Shown piece by piece: positions 32,577-41,739 of a DNA stretch of 64,000 nucleotides (within the stretch, counting starts at the first letter, position 1; every line of letters starts with the position of its first letter). The DNA lies in NCBI RefSeq assembly GCF_900182565.1, contig NZ_FXTI01000005.1, forward strand, positions 124,001-188,000. The letters are read 5' to 3'. A program made the translations under genes and the position numbers. Under the pieces are notes generated by a model. The model was not told where the DNA came from and did not search any database. It was given only the letters and a program-made list of their open reading frames with translations. This DNA comes from Melghirimyces algeriensis (lineage in GTDB: Bacteria > Bacillota > Bacilli > Thermoactinomycetales > DSM-45169).

Positions 32577-33986
32577 TCAGACGAGGGTTTTCGCCTTTTC
32601 AACCGCTTCTTCGATGGTTCCCACCATATAGAAAGCATCTTCCGGCAGGTCGTCGTGTTTTCCGTCCAGAATCTCTTTGAAACTGCGGACGGTCTCCTTC
32701 ACAGGAACATATTTTCCGGGAACATTGGTAAACTGTTCGGCCACATTCATCGGCTGGGAGAGGAACTTTTCAATTCGGCGGGCACGGCCCACAATGGTTT
32801 TATCCTCTTCTGTCAGTTCATCCATTCCAAGAATAGCAATAATGTCCTGCAATTCCTTGTAGCGTTGCAGTACTTCCTGCACACCACGAGCCACTTTGTA
32901 GTGTTCTTCACCCACAACCGCCGGAGTCAGAATCCGAGAGGTAGAAGCCAACGGATCGACGGCGGGGAAAATCGCCTTGGCCGCCAAGGAACGTTCCAGG
33001 TTGGTGGTGGCATCCAAGTGGGCAAAGGTGGTTGCCGGCGCCGGGTCCGTATAGTCGTCAGCCGGCACATAAATCGCCTGGATCGAGGTAACCGATCCTT
33101 TTTTGGTCGAGGTAATCCGCTCCTGAAGCTGACCCATTTCTGTGGCCAACGTCGGCTGATACCCCACCGCAGAAGGAATGCGGCCCAACAAGGCGGACAC
33201 TTCCGAACCCGCCTGGGTAAACCGGAAAATGTTGTCCACAAAGAACAACACATCCTGTCCTTCTTCATCACGGAAATATTCCGCCATGGTCAGACCCGTC
33301 AAGGCCACACGCATACGGGCACCCGGCGGTTCATTCATCTGACCGAACACCATGGTGGTTTTCTCAATCACACCGGAATCGCTCATCTCATGATAAAGGT
33401 CATTTCCTTCCCGCGTGCGCTCTCCCACTCCGGCAAAGACGGACAAACCACCATGCTCTTGAGCGATATTATGAATCAGCTCCTGAATCAAAACGGTTTT
33501 CCCTACACCGGCACCGCCAAAGAGACCGATCTTACCCCCTTTAGCATAAGGAGCCAAGAGGTCGACGACTTTGATTCCTGTCTCCAATATCTCTTCCTGA
33601 GTGGACAAATCTTCATATCCCGGTGCAGGACGGTGAATCGAGTAGTTGGTTTCCGAAGTCACCGACTCTTTTTCATCAATGGGGTCTCCCAACACATTAA
33701 ATACCCGACCCAATGTGGGACGACCCACCGGAACGGTAATCGGTTTTCCGGTATCCACCGCTTCCATTCCACGAACCAAACCGTCAGTGGAACCCATCGC
33801 AACACAGCGAACCGTGTTGTCCCCCAATTGAAGCGCCACTTCGACGGTCAGATCAATGTCTTTCTCGCTCGAAGTTTTCGCCTTATATTCAACCTTAATT
33901 GCGTTATTGATTTCAGGTAGGTGTCCTTGGTCGAACTGAATGTCGACAACGGGACCCATTACCTGCAAGACGCGTCCAGTGCTCAT
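32577..33986 (-). CDS. atpD: F1Fo ATP synthase beta subunit
   Basis: 469-residue catalytic subunit. P-loop GGAGVGKTVLIQELIHNIA, catalytic Glu in FAGVGERTREGNDLY, FVDNIFRFTQAGSEVSALLG, IPSAVGYQPTLATEMG and the DELSEED-like hinge region DELTEEDKTIVGRARRIEKF. Complete and highly conserved. Confidence 0.99.
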   Translation of the reverse strand: MSTGRVLQVMGPVVDIQFDQGHLPEINNAIKVEYKAKTSSEKDIDLTVEVALQLGDNTVRCVAMGSTDGLVRGMEAVDTGKPITVPVGRPTLGRVFNVLGDPIDEKESVTSETNYSIHRPAPGYEDLSTQEEILETGIKVVDLLAPYAKGGKIGLFGGAGVGKTVLIQELIHNIAQEHGGLSVFAGVGERTREGNDLYHEMSDSGVIEKTTMVFGQMNEPPGARMRVALTGLTMAEYFRDEEGQDVLFFVDNIFRFTQAGSEVSALLGRIPSAVGYQPTLATEMGQLQERITSTKKGSVTSIQAIYVPADDYTDPAPATTFAHLDATTNLERSLAAKAIFPAVDPLASTSRILTPAVVGEEHYKVARGVQEVLQRYKELQDIIAILGMDELTEEDKTIVGRARRIEKFLSQPMNVAEQFTNVPGKYVPVKETVRSFKEILDGKHDDLPEDAFYMVGTIEEAVEKAKTLV

Positions 33987-34062
33987 CCGTTTCCCTCCTT
34001 AAACTGCAAGTGCAATCTCTTAAACGGGGCTTTACAAATCGTTCAGGCTGTCATCATCGTTA

Positions 34063-34935
34063 TTACTCCTGAGCACTGGCACCCCCGACAATCTCGGCCA
34101 GTTCCTGGGTGATGGCAGCCTGTCGTGCACGGTTGTACTGCAAAGTCAAGTTTCCGATCAGATCGGATGCGTTGTCGGTTGCACTGCCCATTGCCGACAT
34201 TCGTGCTCCATGTTCGCTGGCTTTCGACTCAAGGAGCGCGCTGTAGATCAATGTTTCCGCATAACGGGGCAAAAGCTCAGCCAGAACTTCCTCTGCGGTA
34301 GGCTCATATTCATAAAAGGTTTTGGCCCCTTCGTCCCCTTTCTTTCCTTTGAGATCCACCAAAGGCAGGAGACGATGTTCGACGGGACGTTGTGTAACCG
34401 GATTGATAAATTCATTGTAAAGAAGAACCAACTCGTCGTATGCCTCATCCGCATACATGCCAACCGCTTGGGATGCAATTTGTTTAATGTCACTGAACTT
34501 CGGGCTGTCCGACAATCCGGTTACTTCTCCAATAACCGGATAGTCTCTCCGTTTCAGAAACTCAAGACCCTTTCGTCCAATCACAAAGATGACATACTCA
34601 TCTTTGCTCTGGTGCCGATCCGCCACCGTCTTGACCAAGGTGCGCAGGAGGTTTCCGTTAAATCCTCCGGCAAGCCCCCGGTCGGACGTAATCACCAAGT
34701 AGCCCGTTTTCTTCACGGTGCGGGAAGTCAGCATTGGATGTTGCACCCCTTGGGTTCCAGCAGCAACAGACGCGATCACTTCCCGAATCTTGCTCGCATA
34801 AGGACGACCGGACTCAACCTGCTCCTGTGCACGGCGAAGCTTTGCCGCCGAAACCATTTCAAAAGCCTTGGTGATCTGTTTCATATTCTGAAAGGAGTTG
34901 ATCCGCCGTTTAATATCCCGCATGCTTTCCGCCAT
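34063..34935 (-). CDS. atpG: F1Fo ATP synthase gamma subunit
   Basis: 290-residue central rotor shaft. N-terminal coiled helix MRDIKRRINSFQNMKQITKA followed by FEMVSAAKLRRAQ, the Rossmann-like part (VITSDRGLAGGFNGNLLRTL) and the C-terminal SAMGSATDNASDLIGNLTLQ with YNRARQAAITQELAEIV. Confidence 0.99.
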   Translation of the reverse strand: MAESMRDIKRRINSFQNMKQITKAFEMVSAAKLRRAQEQVESGRPYASKIREVIASVAAGTQGVQHPMLTSRTVKKTGYLVITSDRGLAGGFNGNLLRTLVKTVADRHQSKDEYVIFVIGRKGLEFLKRRDYPVIGEVTGLSDSPKFSDIKQIASQAVGMYADEAYDELVLLYNEFINPVTQRPVEHRLLPLVDLKGKKGDEGAKTFYEYEPTAEEVLAELLPRYAETLIYSALLESKASEHGARMSAMGSATDNASDLIGNLTLQYNRARQAAITQELAEIVGGASAQE

Positions 34936-35027
34936 ACCATCTTCACCGCCTTTCCTCCGTCAGGCAGGCAACTGTCGGCTCTTTCAGGAAAGAGCCGGTT
35001 CCCGTGTTGCCTCAACTGACCCTCCGA

Positions 35028-36545
35028 TCATTGATTGGAAGGAGCAAAACCCTTCTTAAAATCCTGAACCGCTTTTTTGATTGCTTCGTCAATCTCATCC
35101 GAGAGGTTCTTCTCTTCTCGTATTTTCTTCAGCAAGCCGGAGTGCTCTGCGTCCACAAAAGAGAGAAGATCCGCTTCAAAGCGTTGTACATCTTCCACCG
35201 GAATATCATCCAGATAACCTCTTGTGGCTGCATAGATGGAGATAATCTGTTTTTCCACAGGCATTGGCTGTCCTTCATCCTGCTTCAAAATCTCCACCAG
35301 ACGCTCCCCACGGGCCAGTTTGGCTTGAGTCGCTTTATCCAGATCCGAACCAAACTGGGCGAAGGCTTGCAGATCACGATACTGGGCCAAGTCCAGCTTC
35401 AAGGTTCCGGACACTTTTTTCATCGCCTTGATCTGGGCATCCCCACCCACACGGGACACGGAGGTACCGACGTTTACCGCCGGACGGACACCGGAATAGA
35501 AAAGATCGGATTCCAAGAAAATCTGTCCATCGGTAATTGAAATCACGTTCGTGGGAATATAGGCGGAGATATCGCCTGCCTGCGTCTCGATAAAGGGAAG
35601 AGCCGTCAATGACCCGCCACCTTTTTCATCGGAAAGTTTTGCGGCACGCTCCAACAGGCGGGAGTGGAGGTAGAATACATCTCCCGGAAAGGCTTCACGA
35701 CCTGGCGGGCGGCGCAAGAGCAACGAAAGCTCACGGTAAGCGGCGGCCTGTTTGGACAGATCGTCATAAACCACCAGCACATGCTTTCCTTGATACATAA
35801 AGTGTTCACCCATCGAACACCCGGCATAAGGAGCCAGGAACAAAAGCGGTGAAGGATCAGAAGCGGAGGCACTTACCACAATGGTGTAATCCAGAGCCCC
35901 TGCTTTCCGCAGTTTTTCCACCACACCGACCACAGTGGATTGCTTTTGCCCGATGGCCACATAGATACAGATCATATCTTCGTCTTTTTGGTTGATAATC
36001 GTATCTACCGCAATGGTCGTTTTACCGGTTTGCCGATCCCCGATGATCAATTCCCGCTGACCGCGGCCGATCGGAATCATGGAGTCAACGGCCTTGATCC
36101 CCGTTTGCAGGGGTTCATGAACCGATTTCCGATCCATCACGCCCGGAGCGGGGGATTCAATTGGACGGTATTCACTTGTCTCAATACTCCCCTTGCCGTC
36201 CAACGGCTGACCGAGAGGGTTTACCACACGGCCCAGCAGGGAGTCGCCCACCGGAACTTCCATAATGCGCCCGGTCCGCTTGACTTGATCCCCTTCCCGA
36301 ATTTCCGAGTAGGGACCCAGAATGACGACACCGACATGGTCCTCTTCCAGGTTTTGCGCCATACCCATTACGCCGTTTTGAAACTCCACGAGCTCACCGG
36401 CCATGGCATTTTTCAATCCGTGGACGCGAGCAATTCCATCACCGATTTGAATGACGCTGCCCACATCGACCACTTCGATGTTTCCTTCAAACTGCTCAAT
36501 CTGCTTTTTAATGAGAGAGCTAATCTCTTCAGGCTTAATGCTCAT
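35028..36545 (-). CDS. atpA: F1Fo ATP synthase alpha subunit
   Basis: 505-residue regulatory subunit. P-loop IGDRQTGKTTIAVDTIINQK, YVAIGQKQSTVV, ASASDPSPLLFLAPYAGCSM and the C-terminal helical domain. It alternates with beta in the F1 head. Long open frames on the opposite strand across this gene are mirror images of its codon pattern. Confidence 0.99.
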   Translation of the reverse strand: MSIKPEEISSLIKKQIEQFEGNIEVVDVGSVIQIGDGIARVHGLKNAMAGELVEFQNGVMGMAQNLEEDHVGVVILGPYSEIREGDQVKRTGRIMEVPVGDSLLGRVVNPLGQPLDGKGSIETSEYRPIESPAPGVMDRKSVHEPLQTGIKAVDSMIPIGRGQRELIIGDRQTGKTTIAVDTIINQKDEDMICIYVAIGQKQSTVVGVVEKLRKAGALDYTIVVSASASDPSPLLFLAPYAGCSMGEHFMYQGKHVLVVYDDLSKQAAAYRELSLLLRRPPGREAFPGDVFYLHSRLLERAAKLSDEKGGGSLTALPFIETQAGDISAYIPTNVISITDGQIFLESDLFYSGVRPAVNVGTSVSRVGGDAQIKAMKKVSGTLKLDLAQYRDLQAFAQFGSDLDKATQAKLARGERLVEILKQDEGQPMPVEKQIISIYAATRGYLDDIPVEDVQRFEADLLSFVDAEHSGLLKKIREEKNLSDEIDEAIKKAVQDFKKGFAPSNQ

Positions 36546-36572
36546 GATTTCACCCCTATCCTTCCAATCCGT

Positions 36573-37118
36573 TTATCCAACACTGGATTCGGCCATTTGG
36601 TTCCGGAACCGCTTCAGTTTATTCACAAGACTGCCATCATACAGACGGTCGCCAATCCTGACAATAACGCCTCCCAGAATATCGGAGTCCACACGGTTGA
36701 TAATCACCAGACTCTTTCCGATCTTTTTCTGAAAAACGGAAATCAGTTCTTTTTCCTTCGCCTTGGAAAGAGGTCTCGGTGTGATCACTTCCGCCTCCGC
36801 AATCCCTTTGGCATCATGGACAAGGCTCCTATACTCGGCTCCAATGGCTTCAATCACATTTTCGCGGTTTCTTTCAGCGAGGAGATGAAGCAGGTTTCGG
36901 GACAAGTCGGACAGATCGCTGAACAGCTTGTCATAAACCTCTTTTTTCTCCTCGGACCTTACACGGGGGTGAATCGCCCATTCCCGAAGTTCGGGGTGGT
37001 TGACCCACACATCATGAACCGCTTGCCACTCCTGTTCCACCTGATCCAAAAGGTTGTGTTCCTTTGCCACTTCAAACAGGGCCTTTGCATAACGTTTCGC
37101 GATAATGGATTGACTCAT
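36573..37118 (-). CDS. atpH: F1Fo ATP synthase delta subunit
   Basis: 181-residue stator subunit: N-terminal helical bundle (IAKRYAKALFEVAKEHNLLD), C-terminal part with LLAERNRENVIEAIGAEYRS and VIINRVDSDILGGVIVRIGD. Joins alpha to the b dimer. It overlaps atpF by four bases (ATGA). Confidence 0.97.
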   Translation of the reverse strand: MSQSIIAKRYAKALFEVAKEHNLLDQVEQEWQAVHDVWVNHPELREWAIHPRVRSEEKKEVYDKLFSDLSDLSRNLLHLLAERNRENVIEAIGAEYRSLVHDAKGIAEAEVITPRPLSKAKEKELISVFQKKIGKSLVIINRVDSDILGGVIVRIGDRLYDGSLVNKLKRFRNQMAESSVG

Positions 37119-37600
37119 TGCAATTCGCCTACCTGATTCAGATAGCTTTCCACCAACTTGGATTGATCTTTCACTTTCACTTCTTTTTCAATCAGCTTGG
37201 AAGCCAGTGAAACCGAAAGGTTGCCCACTTCGTTCCGAAGTTCCTTGATCGCCTTTTCCTTTTCCAAAGCAATTTCCTCTTTGGCATCCTGAATCATCCG
37301 ATCGGCACGTTTACGGGCATCTTGCAAAATCTCTTCCGATTCCCGTTCCTTCTGGACTTTTGCCCGCTCCAGCAACTCCTTAGCCTCTTCCCGTGCTTGA
37401 ATGAGTGCTTCTTTTTGCTCGGAAACCATTTTTTCCGCTTCCGCCCGCTTTTCATCCGCAATGGTCAGTTGCTGTTCAATATGCTCCTGCCGTTCATTCA
37501 TCACCTTCATCATCGGTCCCAAGGCGTAACGTTTCAGCAGAAGCATCAAAATCAACACAGCACCAACCTGGAATAACATCGTCCCCAGGTGAATACTCAA
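37115..37600 (-). CDS. atpF: F1Fo ATP synthase b subunit
   Basis: 161 residues: one N-terminal membrane span (TMLFQVGAVLILMLLLKRYA) followed by a long charged helix that forms the dimeric stator stalk (ADEKRAEAEKMVSEQKEALI and onward). Confidence 0.97.
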   Translation of the reverse strand: MSIHLGTMLFQVGAVLILMLLLKRYALGPMMKVMNERQEHIEQQLTIADEKRAEAEKMVSEQKEALIQAREEAKELLERAKVQKERESEEILQDARKRADRMIQDAKEEIALEKEKAIKELRNEVGNLSVSLASKLIEKEVKVKDQSKLVESYLNQVGELQ

Positions 37601-37687
37601 TCCGGTTCACTCCCTTCAACGTTGTCCGTTGTATCGAACAGATGGCGGGGAAGGATATACTCCCCCGCCATTACACTTTGCCGGTCC

Positions 37688-37912
37688 TTAAATGACCCCG
37701 AAAGCCAGCAGGATTCCAATACCGACACCGATAATCGGCAGCGCCTCAATCAGACCGAAGAGAATCATGGTTTGACCAAACAGCGTACTGCGCACTTCCG
37801 GTTGCCGTGTAATCCCTTCAATGTACTTGCTGAACAGAAAGCTGTTACCCAGAGCTGCACCCAAAGCAGCAAAACCAATCATAATACCAGCAGCGAGAAT
37901 GTTAAGATCCAT
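37688..37912 (-). CDS. atpE: F1Fo ATP synthase c subunit
   Basis: 74-residue hairpin of two membrane helices that forms the rotor ring. The first helix has the small-residue run IGFAALGAALGNS; the second carries the proton-binding Glu in LFGLIEALPIIGVGIG. The polar loop is EGITRQPE. No Na+-site signature is evident, so H+ coupling is likely. Confidence 0.97.
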   Translation of the reverse strand: MDLNILAAGIMIGFAALGAALGNSFLFSKYIEGITRQPEVRSTLFGQTMILFGLIEALPIIGVGIGILLAFGVI

Positions 37913-37951
37913 GGTTATTTTTCCTCCCTTAACCTGTTGAAAAATAATTTA

Positions 37952-38683
37952 TTAATGTGCCATCTTCTGTGAGATATACACATTGGCCAAAACGGTAAAG
38001 ATGTAGGCTTGAATGGCTCCGACAAAGAGAGAGAAGCCCATCCATACGACGAGAGGAGCTCCGGTGATCCACGGGGCACCTTCTGTAATCATAATGGTGA
38101 TCAAAACCTCACCGGCGAAAATATTCGCCCAAAGACGCATTCCATGGGTAAGCGGTTTGGAAAACTCCTCAAGCAGGTGAATCAAACCCATTGGGGGGAT
38201 ATAATGCTTCAGGTAACTTTTCAGACCCGACCGAATTCCCACAATATGTGTGTAAAGGGCAACAGCAATCGCCATTCCCAATGCGGCACTTAAATCTGCT
38301 GTGGGAGACTTAAACCAGGCAATGCCATGGGTCTCTTTCAAAGCCTCTTCCGTAATCCCCAAAGCGGGGAACGGATGATGCGCTTCAGCAGTTACCATCA
38401 TAATGATACCCAGCTGGTTGGCAACAAAAATGAACATAAACAGTGTAAAACTTAAGACCACATACCTCTCGGCTGTCTTGGCATCATAGGTCATCCGGGT
38501 GATACCCTTGCTAAATTCAATGAGCATCTCCACCAAGTTCTGCAATCCTTTGGGTACCATACTGCGGCTACGGGTGGCCAGCACTGCAATGAGAAAGACA
38601 ATGATGCAGGTTACCACTGTTGCAATCATAATCGTCAAATCAAAGGTTAACCCAAGGAACTCAATCTTCGGTGTCAACTCCAT
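37952..38683 (-). CDS. atpB: F1Fo ATP synthase a subunit
   Basis: 243-residue stator channel with five to six spans. The essential Arg lies in HGMRLWANIFAGEVLITIM; GLQNLVEMLIEFSKGITR precedes it. It overlaps the 3' end of atpI by 23 bases. Confidence 0.96.
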   Translation of the reverse strand: MELTPKIEFLGLTFDLTIMIATVVTCIIVFLIAVLATRSRSMVPKGLQNLVEMLIEFSKGITRMTYDAKTAERYVVLSFTLFMFIFVANQLGIIMMVTAEAHHPFPALGITEEALKETHGIAWFKSPTADLSAALGMAIAVALYTHIVGIRSGLKSYLKHYIPPMGLIHLLEEFSKPLTHGMRLWANIFAGEVLITIMITEGAPWITGAPLVVWMGFSLFVGAIQAYIFTVLANVYISQKMAH

Positions 38684-39110
38684 TCCATTCGTTCACCCCT
38701 TTCTTCTGTGGTATTGAAGGATCAGTTTTTATGCAACTTAACTCTACCACAATGGCAGTCACATACCCGATCGGAAGCCCCAAGAAAATACTGAGAACAT
38801 TTACCTGCTCCGGAAAACGTATTCCCAAAATCAAAGGAAGCACCAAGGCGAGGAATCGATTGGCCATTCCAAGACCGCGGGTCTTTGCCCCGGATAAAAC
38901 CGCCTCTCCCGCCAGCCGAAGTTTTCTTGAAATATGGAGCACATTGTACAGGCTAACCAGACCACCGAGAAATAACCCGGCGAAAAACGATTTGGCGGGG
39001 AAGATCAACCACATAAGGAAAATGAGTGCCAGAACAGAAGCAGTGAAGATAAGTACGCGGTGGCGCCGGATTCCCAGCGATTCTCTGTAAGGTTGAAAGT
39101 CCAATTGCAT
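38661..39110 (-). CDS. atpI: ATP synthase subunit I
   Basis: 149 residues with about four spans (LIFTASVLALIFLMWLIFPA, FFAGLFLGGLVSLYNVLH, FLALVLPLILGIRFP, IFLGLPIGYVTAIVVELSCI). Members help assemble the c-ring and may move Mg2+. Position between atpZ and atpB fits. Confidence 0.88.
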   Translation of the reverse strand: MQLDFQPYRESLGIRRHRVLIFTASVLALIFLMWLIFPAKSFFAGLFLGGLVSLYNVLHISRKLRLAGEAVLSGAKTRGLGMANRFLALVLPLILGIRFPEQVNVLSIFLGLPIGYVTAIVVELSCIKTDPSIPQKKGVNEWNGVDTED

Positions 39111-39168
39111 CCTCCCAAACGGAAAATGACTGTTGTGGTGAGAGAAGTTTTCAAAAGAGGAACTGCAG

Positions 39169-39429
39169 TTATTTTTTCCATAAATAGCGGATGGTTATTA
39201 CAGAACTGATAATTCCCAGCAACATGCCTCCCAAAAGACCGGTCGCTGTCCACGTGGGGAAACTCGCCCATCGGTCATCCAAATACCGACCGAGCCATGC
39301 GCCTCCAACGATCAGCACCAGGAGCTCCACTCCCAAAGAACCAAGCAAACCGATCATTTTCCAAGGATTATCCGGCAGTCTACTCAAAGATAACCCCCCG
39401 ATCATGACAAGGTTCGTAAGTTTTTCCAT
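39169..39429 (-). CDS. atpZ: AtpZ/AtpI-family membrane protein
   Basis: 86 residues, two spans, with the glycine-rich GVELLVLIVGGAWLGRYLDD and GLLGGMLLGIISSVITIRYL, the usual AtpZ pattern. First gene of the atp operon, 40 bases downstream of the promoter elements at 39469-39498. Confidence 0.85.
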   Translation of the reverse strand: MEKLTNLVMIGGLSLSRLPDNPWKMIGLLGSLGVELLVLIVGGAWLGRYLDDRWASFPTWTATGLLGGMLLGIISSVITIRYLWKK

Positions 39430-39468
39430 TGCTGAGAATAATCCTAAACTTGTTCCATCCCGCTTTAC

Positions 39469-39498
39469 ATAGTAACCAAGGCCTAAGTACTATGTCAA
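39469..39498 (-). promoter_or_regulatory. Sigma-A promoter of the atp operon
   Basis: On the minus strand a perfect TTGACA (39493-39498) is followed after 18 bases by TACTAT (39469-39474), 40 bases ahead of the atpZ start. Confidence 0.7.
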
Positions 39499-39665
39499 CG
39501 CTTTCTTGACACAGAATGTTGAACAATTTGTAACATGTAGTTTTCATGAATTTATAACGTTTTATGGAAATGGATGGTGAGGCCGAAGAGACCGCCTGAA
39601 AACAGCGGACCCTGCCTTTCAACCTTACATAGGAATGCTTTTTCATAACGACGACGGCAAACCCG

Positions 39666-40295
39666 TTAACGCGTGCCATAAAGGCGGTCACCGGCATCCC
39701 CAAGACCTGGAACAATGTAACTGTTTTCATCCAACTTCTCATCCACCGCAGCCACATAAATATCCACATCATCATGATCCTTTTGCACCCGTTGAACACC
39801 TTCAGGAGCAGCAATCAAACACATCAACTTGATATTCTTGGCCCCCATTTGCTTGATTTCCCGAATCGCTTCGGAAGCAGACCCTCCGGTGGCAAGCATG
39901 GGGTCAATAACAATCAGTTCCCGCTCTCCAATATCTGAAGGCATTTTGGCATAATACGAAACCGGTTCCAGCGTATCCGGATCGCGGTACAGTCCGACAT
40001 GGCCCACTTTGGCTGCTGGAATCAACCGCAAGATTCCGTCCACCATTCCAAGACCCGCCCTCAGAATGGGAACCAGACCCAACTTCTTTCCGGCAAGCAC
40101 CTTGCACTGTGCTTTGGAAACAGGGGTATCCACCGTCACTTCTTGCAACGGCATGTCCCTGGTGATTTCATAGGCCATCAGCGCAGCCACTTCATCCACC
40201 AGCTCCCTGAACTCCTTGGTTCCTGTCTCTTTATCCCGAATAAAGGTCAGTTTGTGCTGGATCAGCGGGTGGTCAAATACATACACACTTCCCAT
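39666..40295 (-). CDS. upp: Uracil phosphoribosyltransferase
   Basis: 209 residues. It converts uracil and PRPP to UMP in salvage. The PRPP loop is VIDPMLATGGSASEAI; the uracil site is YIVPGLGDAGDRLYGTR at the C-terminus; N-terminal FDHPLIQHKLTFIRDKET is typical. Between glyA-side genes and the atp operon, as in B. subtilis. Confidence 0.98.
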   Translation of the reverse strand: MGSVYVFDHPLIQHKLTFIRDKETGTKEFRELVDEVAALMAYEITRDMPLQEVTVDTPVSKAQCKVLAGKKLGLVPILRAGLGMVDGILRLIPAAKVGHVGLYRDPDTLEPVSYYAKMPSDIGERELIVIDPMLATGGSASEAIREIKQMGAKNIKLMCLIAAPEGVQRVQKDHDDVDIYVAAVDEKLDENSYIVPGLGDAGDRLYGTR

Positions 40296-40562
40296 CAGTA
40301 GTGAACACTCCTTTTCCTGGCTGGGTCATTCTCGTATCCTTCAGTCTCACACATTGTACTGATCTTTTTTGCAAATGTCTATTCCCGGAAAAAAGAACAG
40401 AAAGTTGGGTCATTCCTTCTGCAACCACGATCCTCCTGAAAAAAATTCATTCTGAAAAATATATGGCATAGATCTCCCACCAACAAAAAACTGAACATTC
40501 TTTCGATTATGACATAATTTAATACCCTATAAATAGAGCTTACATAAGAGCGAGGTGGGAAA
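40296..40562. other. Intergenic spacer between upp and a divergent small gene
   Basis: About 270 bases, AT-rich. It must hold promoters for upp (minus) and for the small plus-strand gene; CATAATTTAATACCCTATAA near 40511-40530 is the most promoter-like run. No gene seen. Confidence 0.4.
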
Positions 40563-40709
40563 ATGGCTGGTCCAGGTGGACGAATGTCGGGCAGTGAAGA
40601 TCCAAGCCGCTTTGATCCCAAAACCAGGGATAATAAATACGGTTGTTTAACCCTTTTAACGGTTTTAATCGCGCTTCTTCTGCTTCTGTCTTGGTTGGAT
40701 GTAATATGA
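40563..40709 (+). CDS. Small single-span membrane protein (48 residues)
   Basis: ATG 40563 has GAGGTGGG four bases ahead. The product starts MAGPGGRMSGSEDPSRFDPK, continues TRDNKYGCLTLLTVL, and ends in a hydrophobic span (LLTVLIALLLLLSWLDVI). A good ribosome site, a polar Gly/Asp/Arg-rich head, one clean transmembrane helix and a following hairpin support a real gene. No family recognised; short proteins of this form are common in sporulation regulons, but that is only a guess. It is one of three plus-strand genes in the window. Confidence 0.65.
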   Translation: MAGPGGRMSGSEDPSRFDPKTRDNKYGCLTLLTVLIALLLLLSWLDVI

Positions 40710-40719
40710 AAGAAAAAAA

Positions 40720-40752
40720 GAAGGGGGGATCAATCCCTCCTCCTTATTTTTT
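40720..40752. terminator. Bidirectional terminator
   Basis: GGGGGGATCAATCCCTCC (40723-40740) hairpin with ATTTTTTC on the plus side and TTCTTTTTTTC on the minus side, between the convergent small membrane protein gene and the secreted protein gene. Confidence 0.8.
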
Positions 40753-40754
40753 CT

Positions 40755-41063
40755 TTACTCTTGACTGGTATTATGAGGATAAGTCTCTTTCATAATTTGA
40801 TGTTGATTTTTAACAAATTCACTCAAAGGAACTTTCTTAATGATATTCCCATCTTTGTCTTTAAGTATAACTGGTACATTCGGATCTCCAGGTACTTCTT
40901 TTAAGTCTTCATATTTTTCAGCTTTACCTGCATTGGTAGTGTACCGGTCAGCAGGTGGTTCAACACCTGAATCCACCTTTTCACCAAGGGCAAAAGTCCC
41001 TGTTGTAATCCCAAAAATTAAAGCTAAACCAACTACGGTCAAACCAAGAAATTTCTTTTTCAA
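40755..41063 (-). CDS. Secreted hypothetical protein
   Basis: 102 residues with a clear signal peptide (MKKKFLGLTVVGLALIFGIT, then TGTFALG as cleavage region). The mature part is hydrophilic (VPVILKDKDGNIIKKVPLSE, FVKNQHQIMKE) and carries no known domain. It follows the frameshifted secreted gene by 14 bases, so the two probably formed one unit. Confidence 0.65.
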   Translation of the reverse strand: MKKKFLGLTVVGLALIFGITTGTFALGEKVDSGVEPPADRYTTNAGKAEKYEDLKEVPGDPNVPVILKDKDGNIIKKVPLSEFVKNQHQIMKETYPHNTSQE

Positions 41064-41077
41064 ACTGCATTCCTCCT

Positions 41078-41639
41078 TTAATTAATTGTAGCTGCATCAG
41101 TGGTATAAAAATGGGTGCGAGTAGAGTATGCAAATTCACCTGCTTTAAACTGAATGCCATATGTTTTACCATTATGCGGAAGATTACGCCACTTATATGT
41201 ATCTGAACCACCTGACCAAGTAAGGTAAACACTGGAACATGCATATTGACCAGAGTGAGCATGGTCTCCGTCTCCTTCTACACCATATTTAACTGTGATT
41301 TCATAGTCATCATCATTGGGTAATCCATCTGGAGCGATTTCAAAAGAATCTACATAGACATCCCTTAATGTTGCTATAATAATCAAATCTCATATTGTCG
41401 GGATCATAGCTAACTTTATAAAGAAAATTTTTATCTCCACTAGTTCTATTCAGGAATTTGTGATATGCACGAATATTTTGTCCATTATCAAGAAATGTGG
41501 GAGAATATTCTACATAAAAAGCCATAACACTATTTGAACCTGAACCACTCCAATAGTCATCTGAACCATGATAATATAGAGGGATATCTGTTGACGCATA
41601 GGCTGGAGTAGTCAAGAATGCAAATATCATAATAGACAA
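41078..41639 (-). pseudogene. Frameshifted secreted-protein gene
   Basis: Two overlapping minus-strand frames read as one protein. The first (41340-41639) begins with the end of a signal peptide (SIMIFAFLTTPAYAS) and continues to DPDNMRFDYYSNIK; the second (41078-41386) continues LRDVYVDSFEIAPDGLPNDD to the end. Neither half has a good start of its own in the middle. A single-base change near 41350-41380 would join them into about 185 residues. A stop codon also lies just before the signal peptide, so the 5' end may be lost as well. Alternatively it is a sequencing error. No family recognised; the mature part looks like a small beta-rich secreted protein with many aromatic residues. Confidence 0.6.
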
Positions 41640-41671
41640 GATAAGGATCGAATGACCCTACAAACGCAGAA

Positions 41672-41714
41672 TATAAAAAAGCGTGGAGAAATATAGGAAC
41701 TTTCCCCACGCTTT
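41672..41714 (-). terminator. Terminator after glyA
   Basis: AAAGCGTGGGGAAA/TTTCTCCACGCTTT stem (41678-41714) followed on the minus strand by TTTATA. It lies 25 bases past the glyA stop. Confidence 0.85.
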
Positions 41715-41739
41715 AAGCCTCCCCAGAGAACGCCTCCAC

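Noticed and set aside
32445..33920. 491-codon open frame on the plus strand opposite atpD
   Set aside because: It is an antisense shadow of the highly codon-biased atpD gene; no ribosome site and no protein pattern.
35940..37136. 398-codon open frame on the plus strand opposite atpA and atpH
   Set aside because: It crosses two certain minus-strand genes and their spacer; a shadow of their codon bias.
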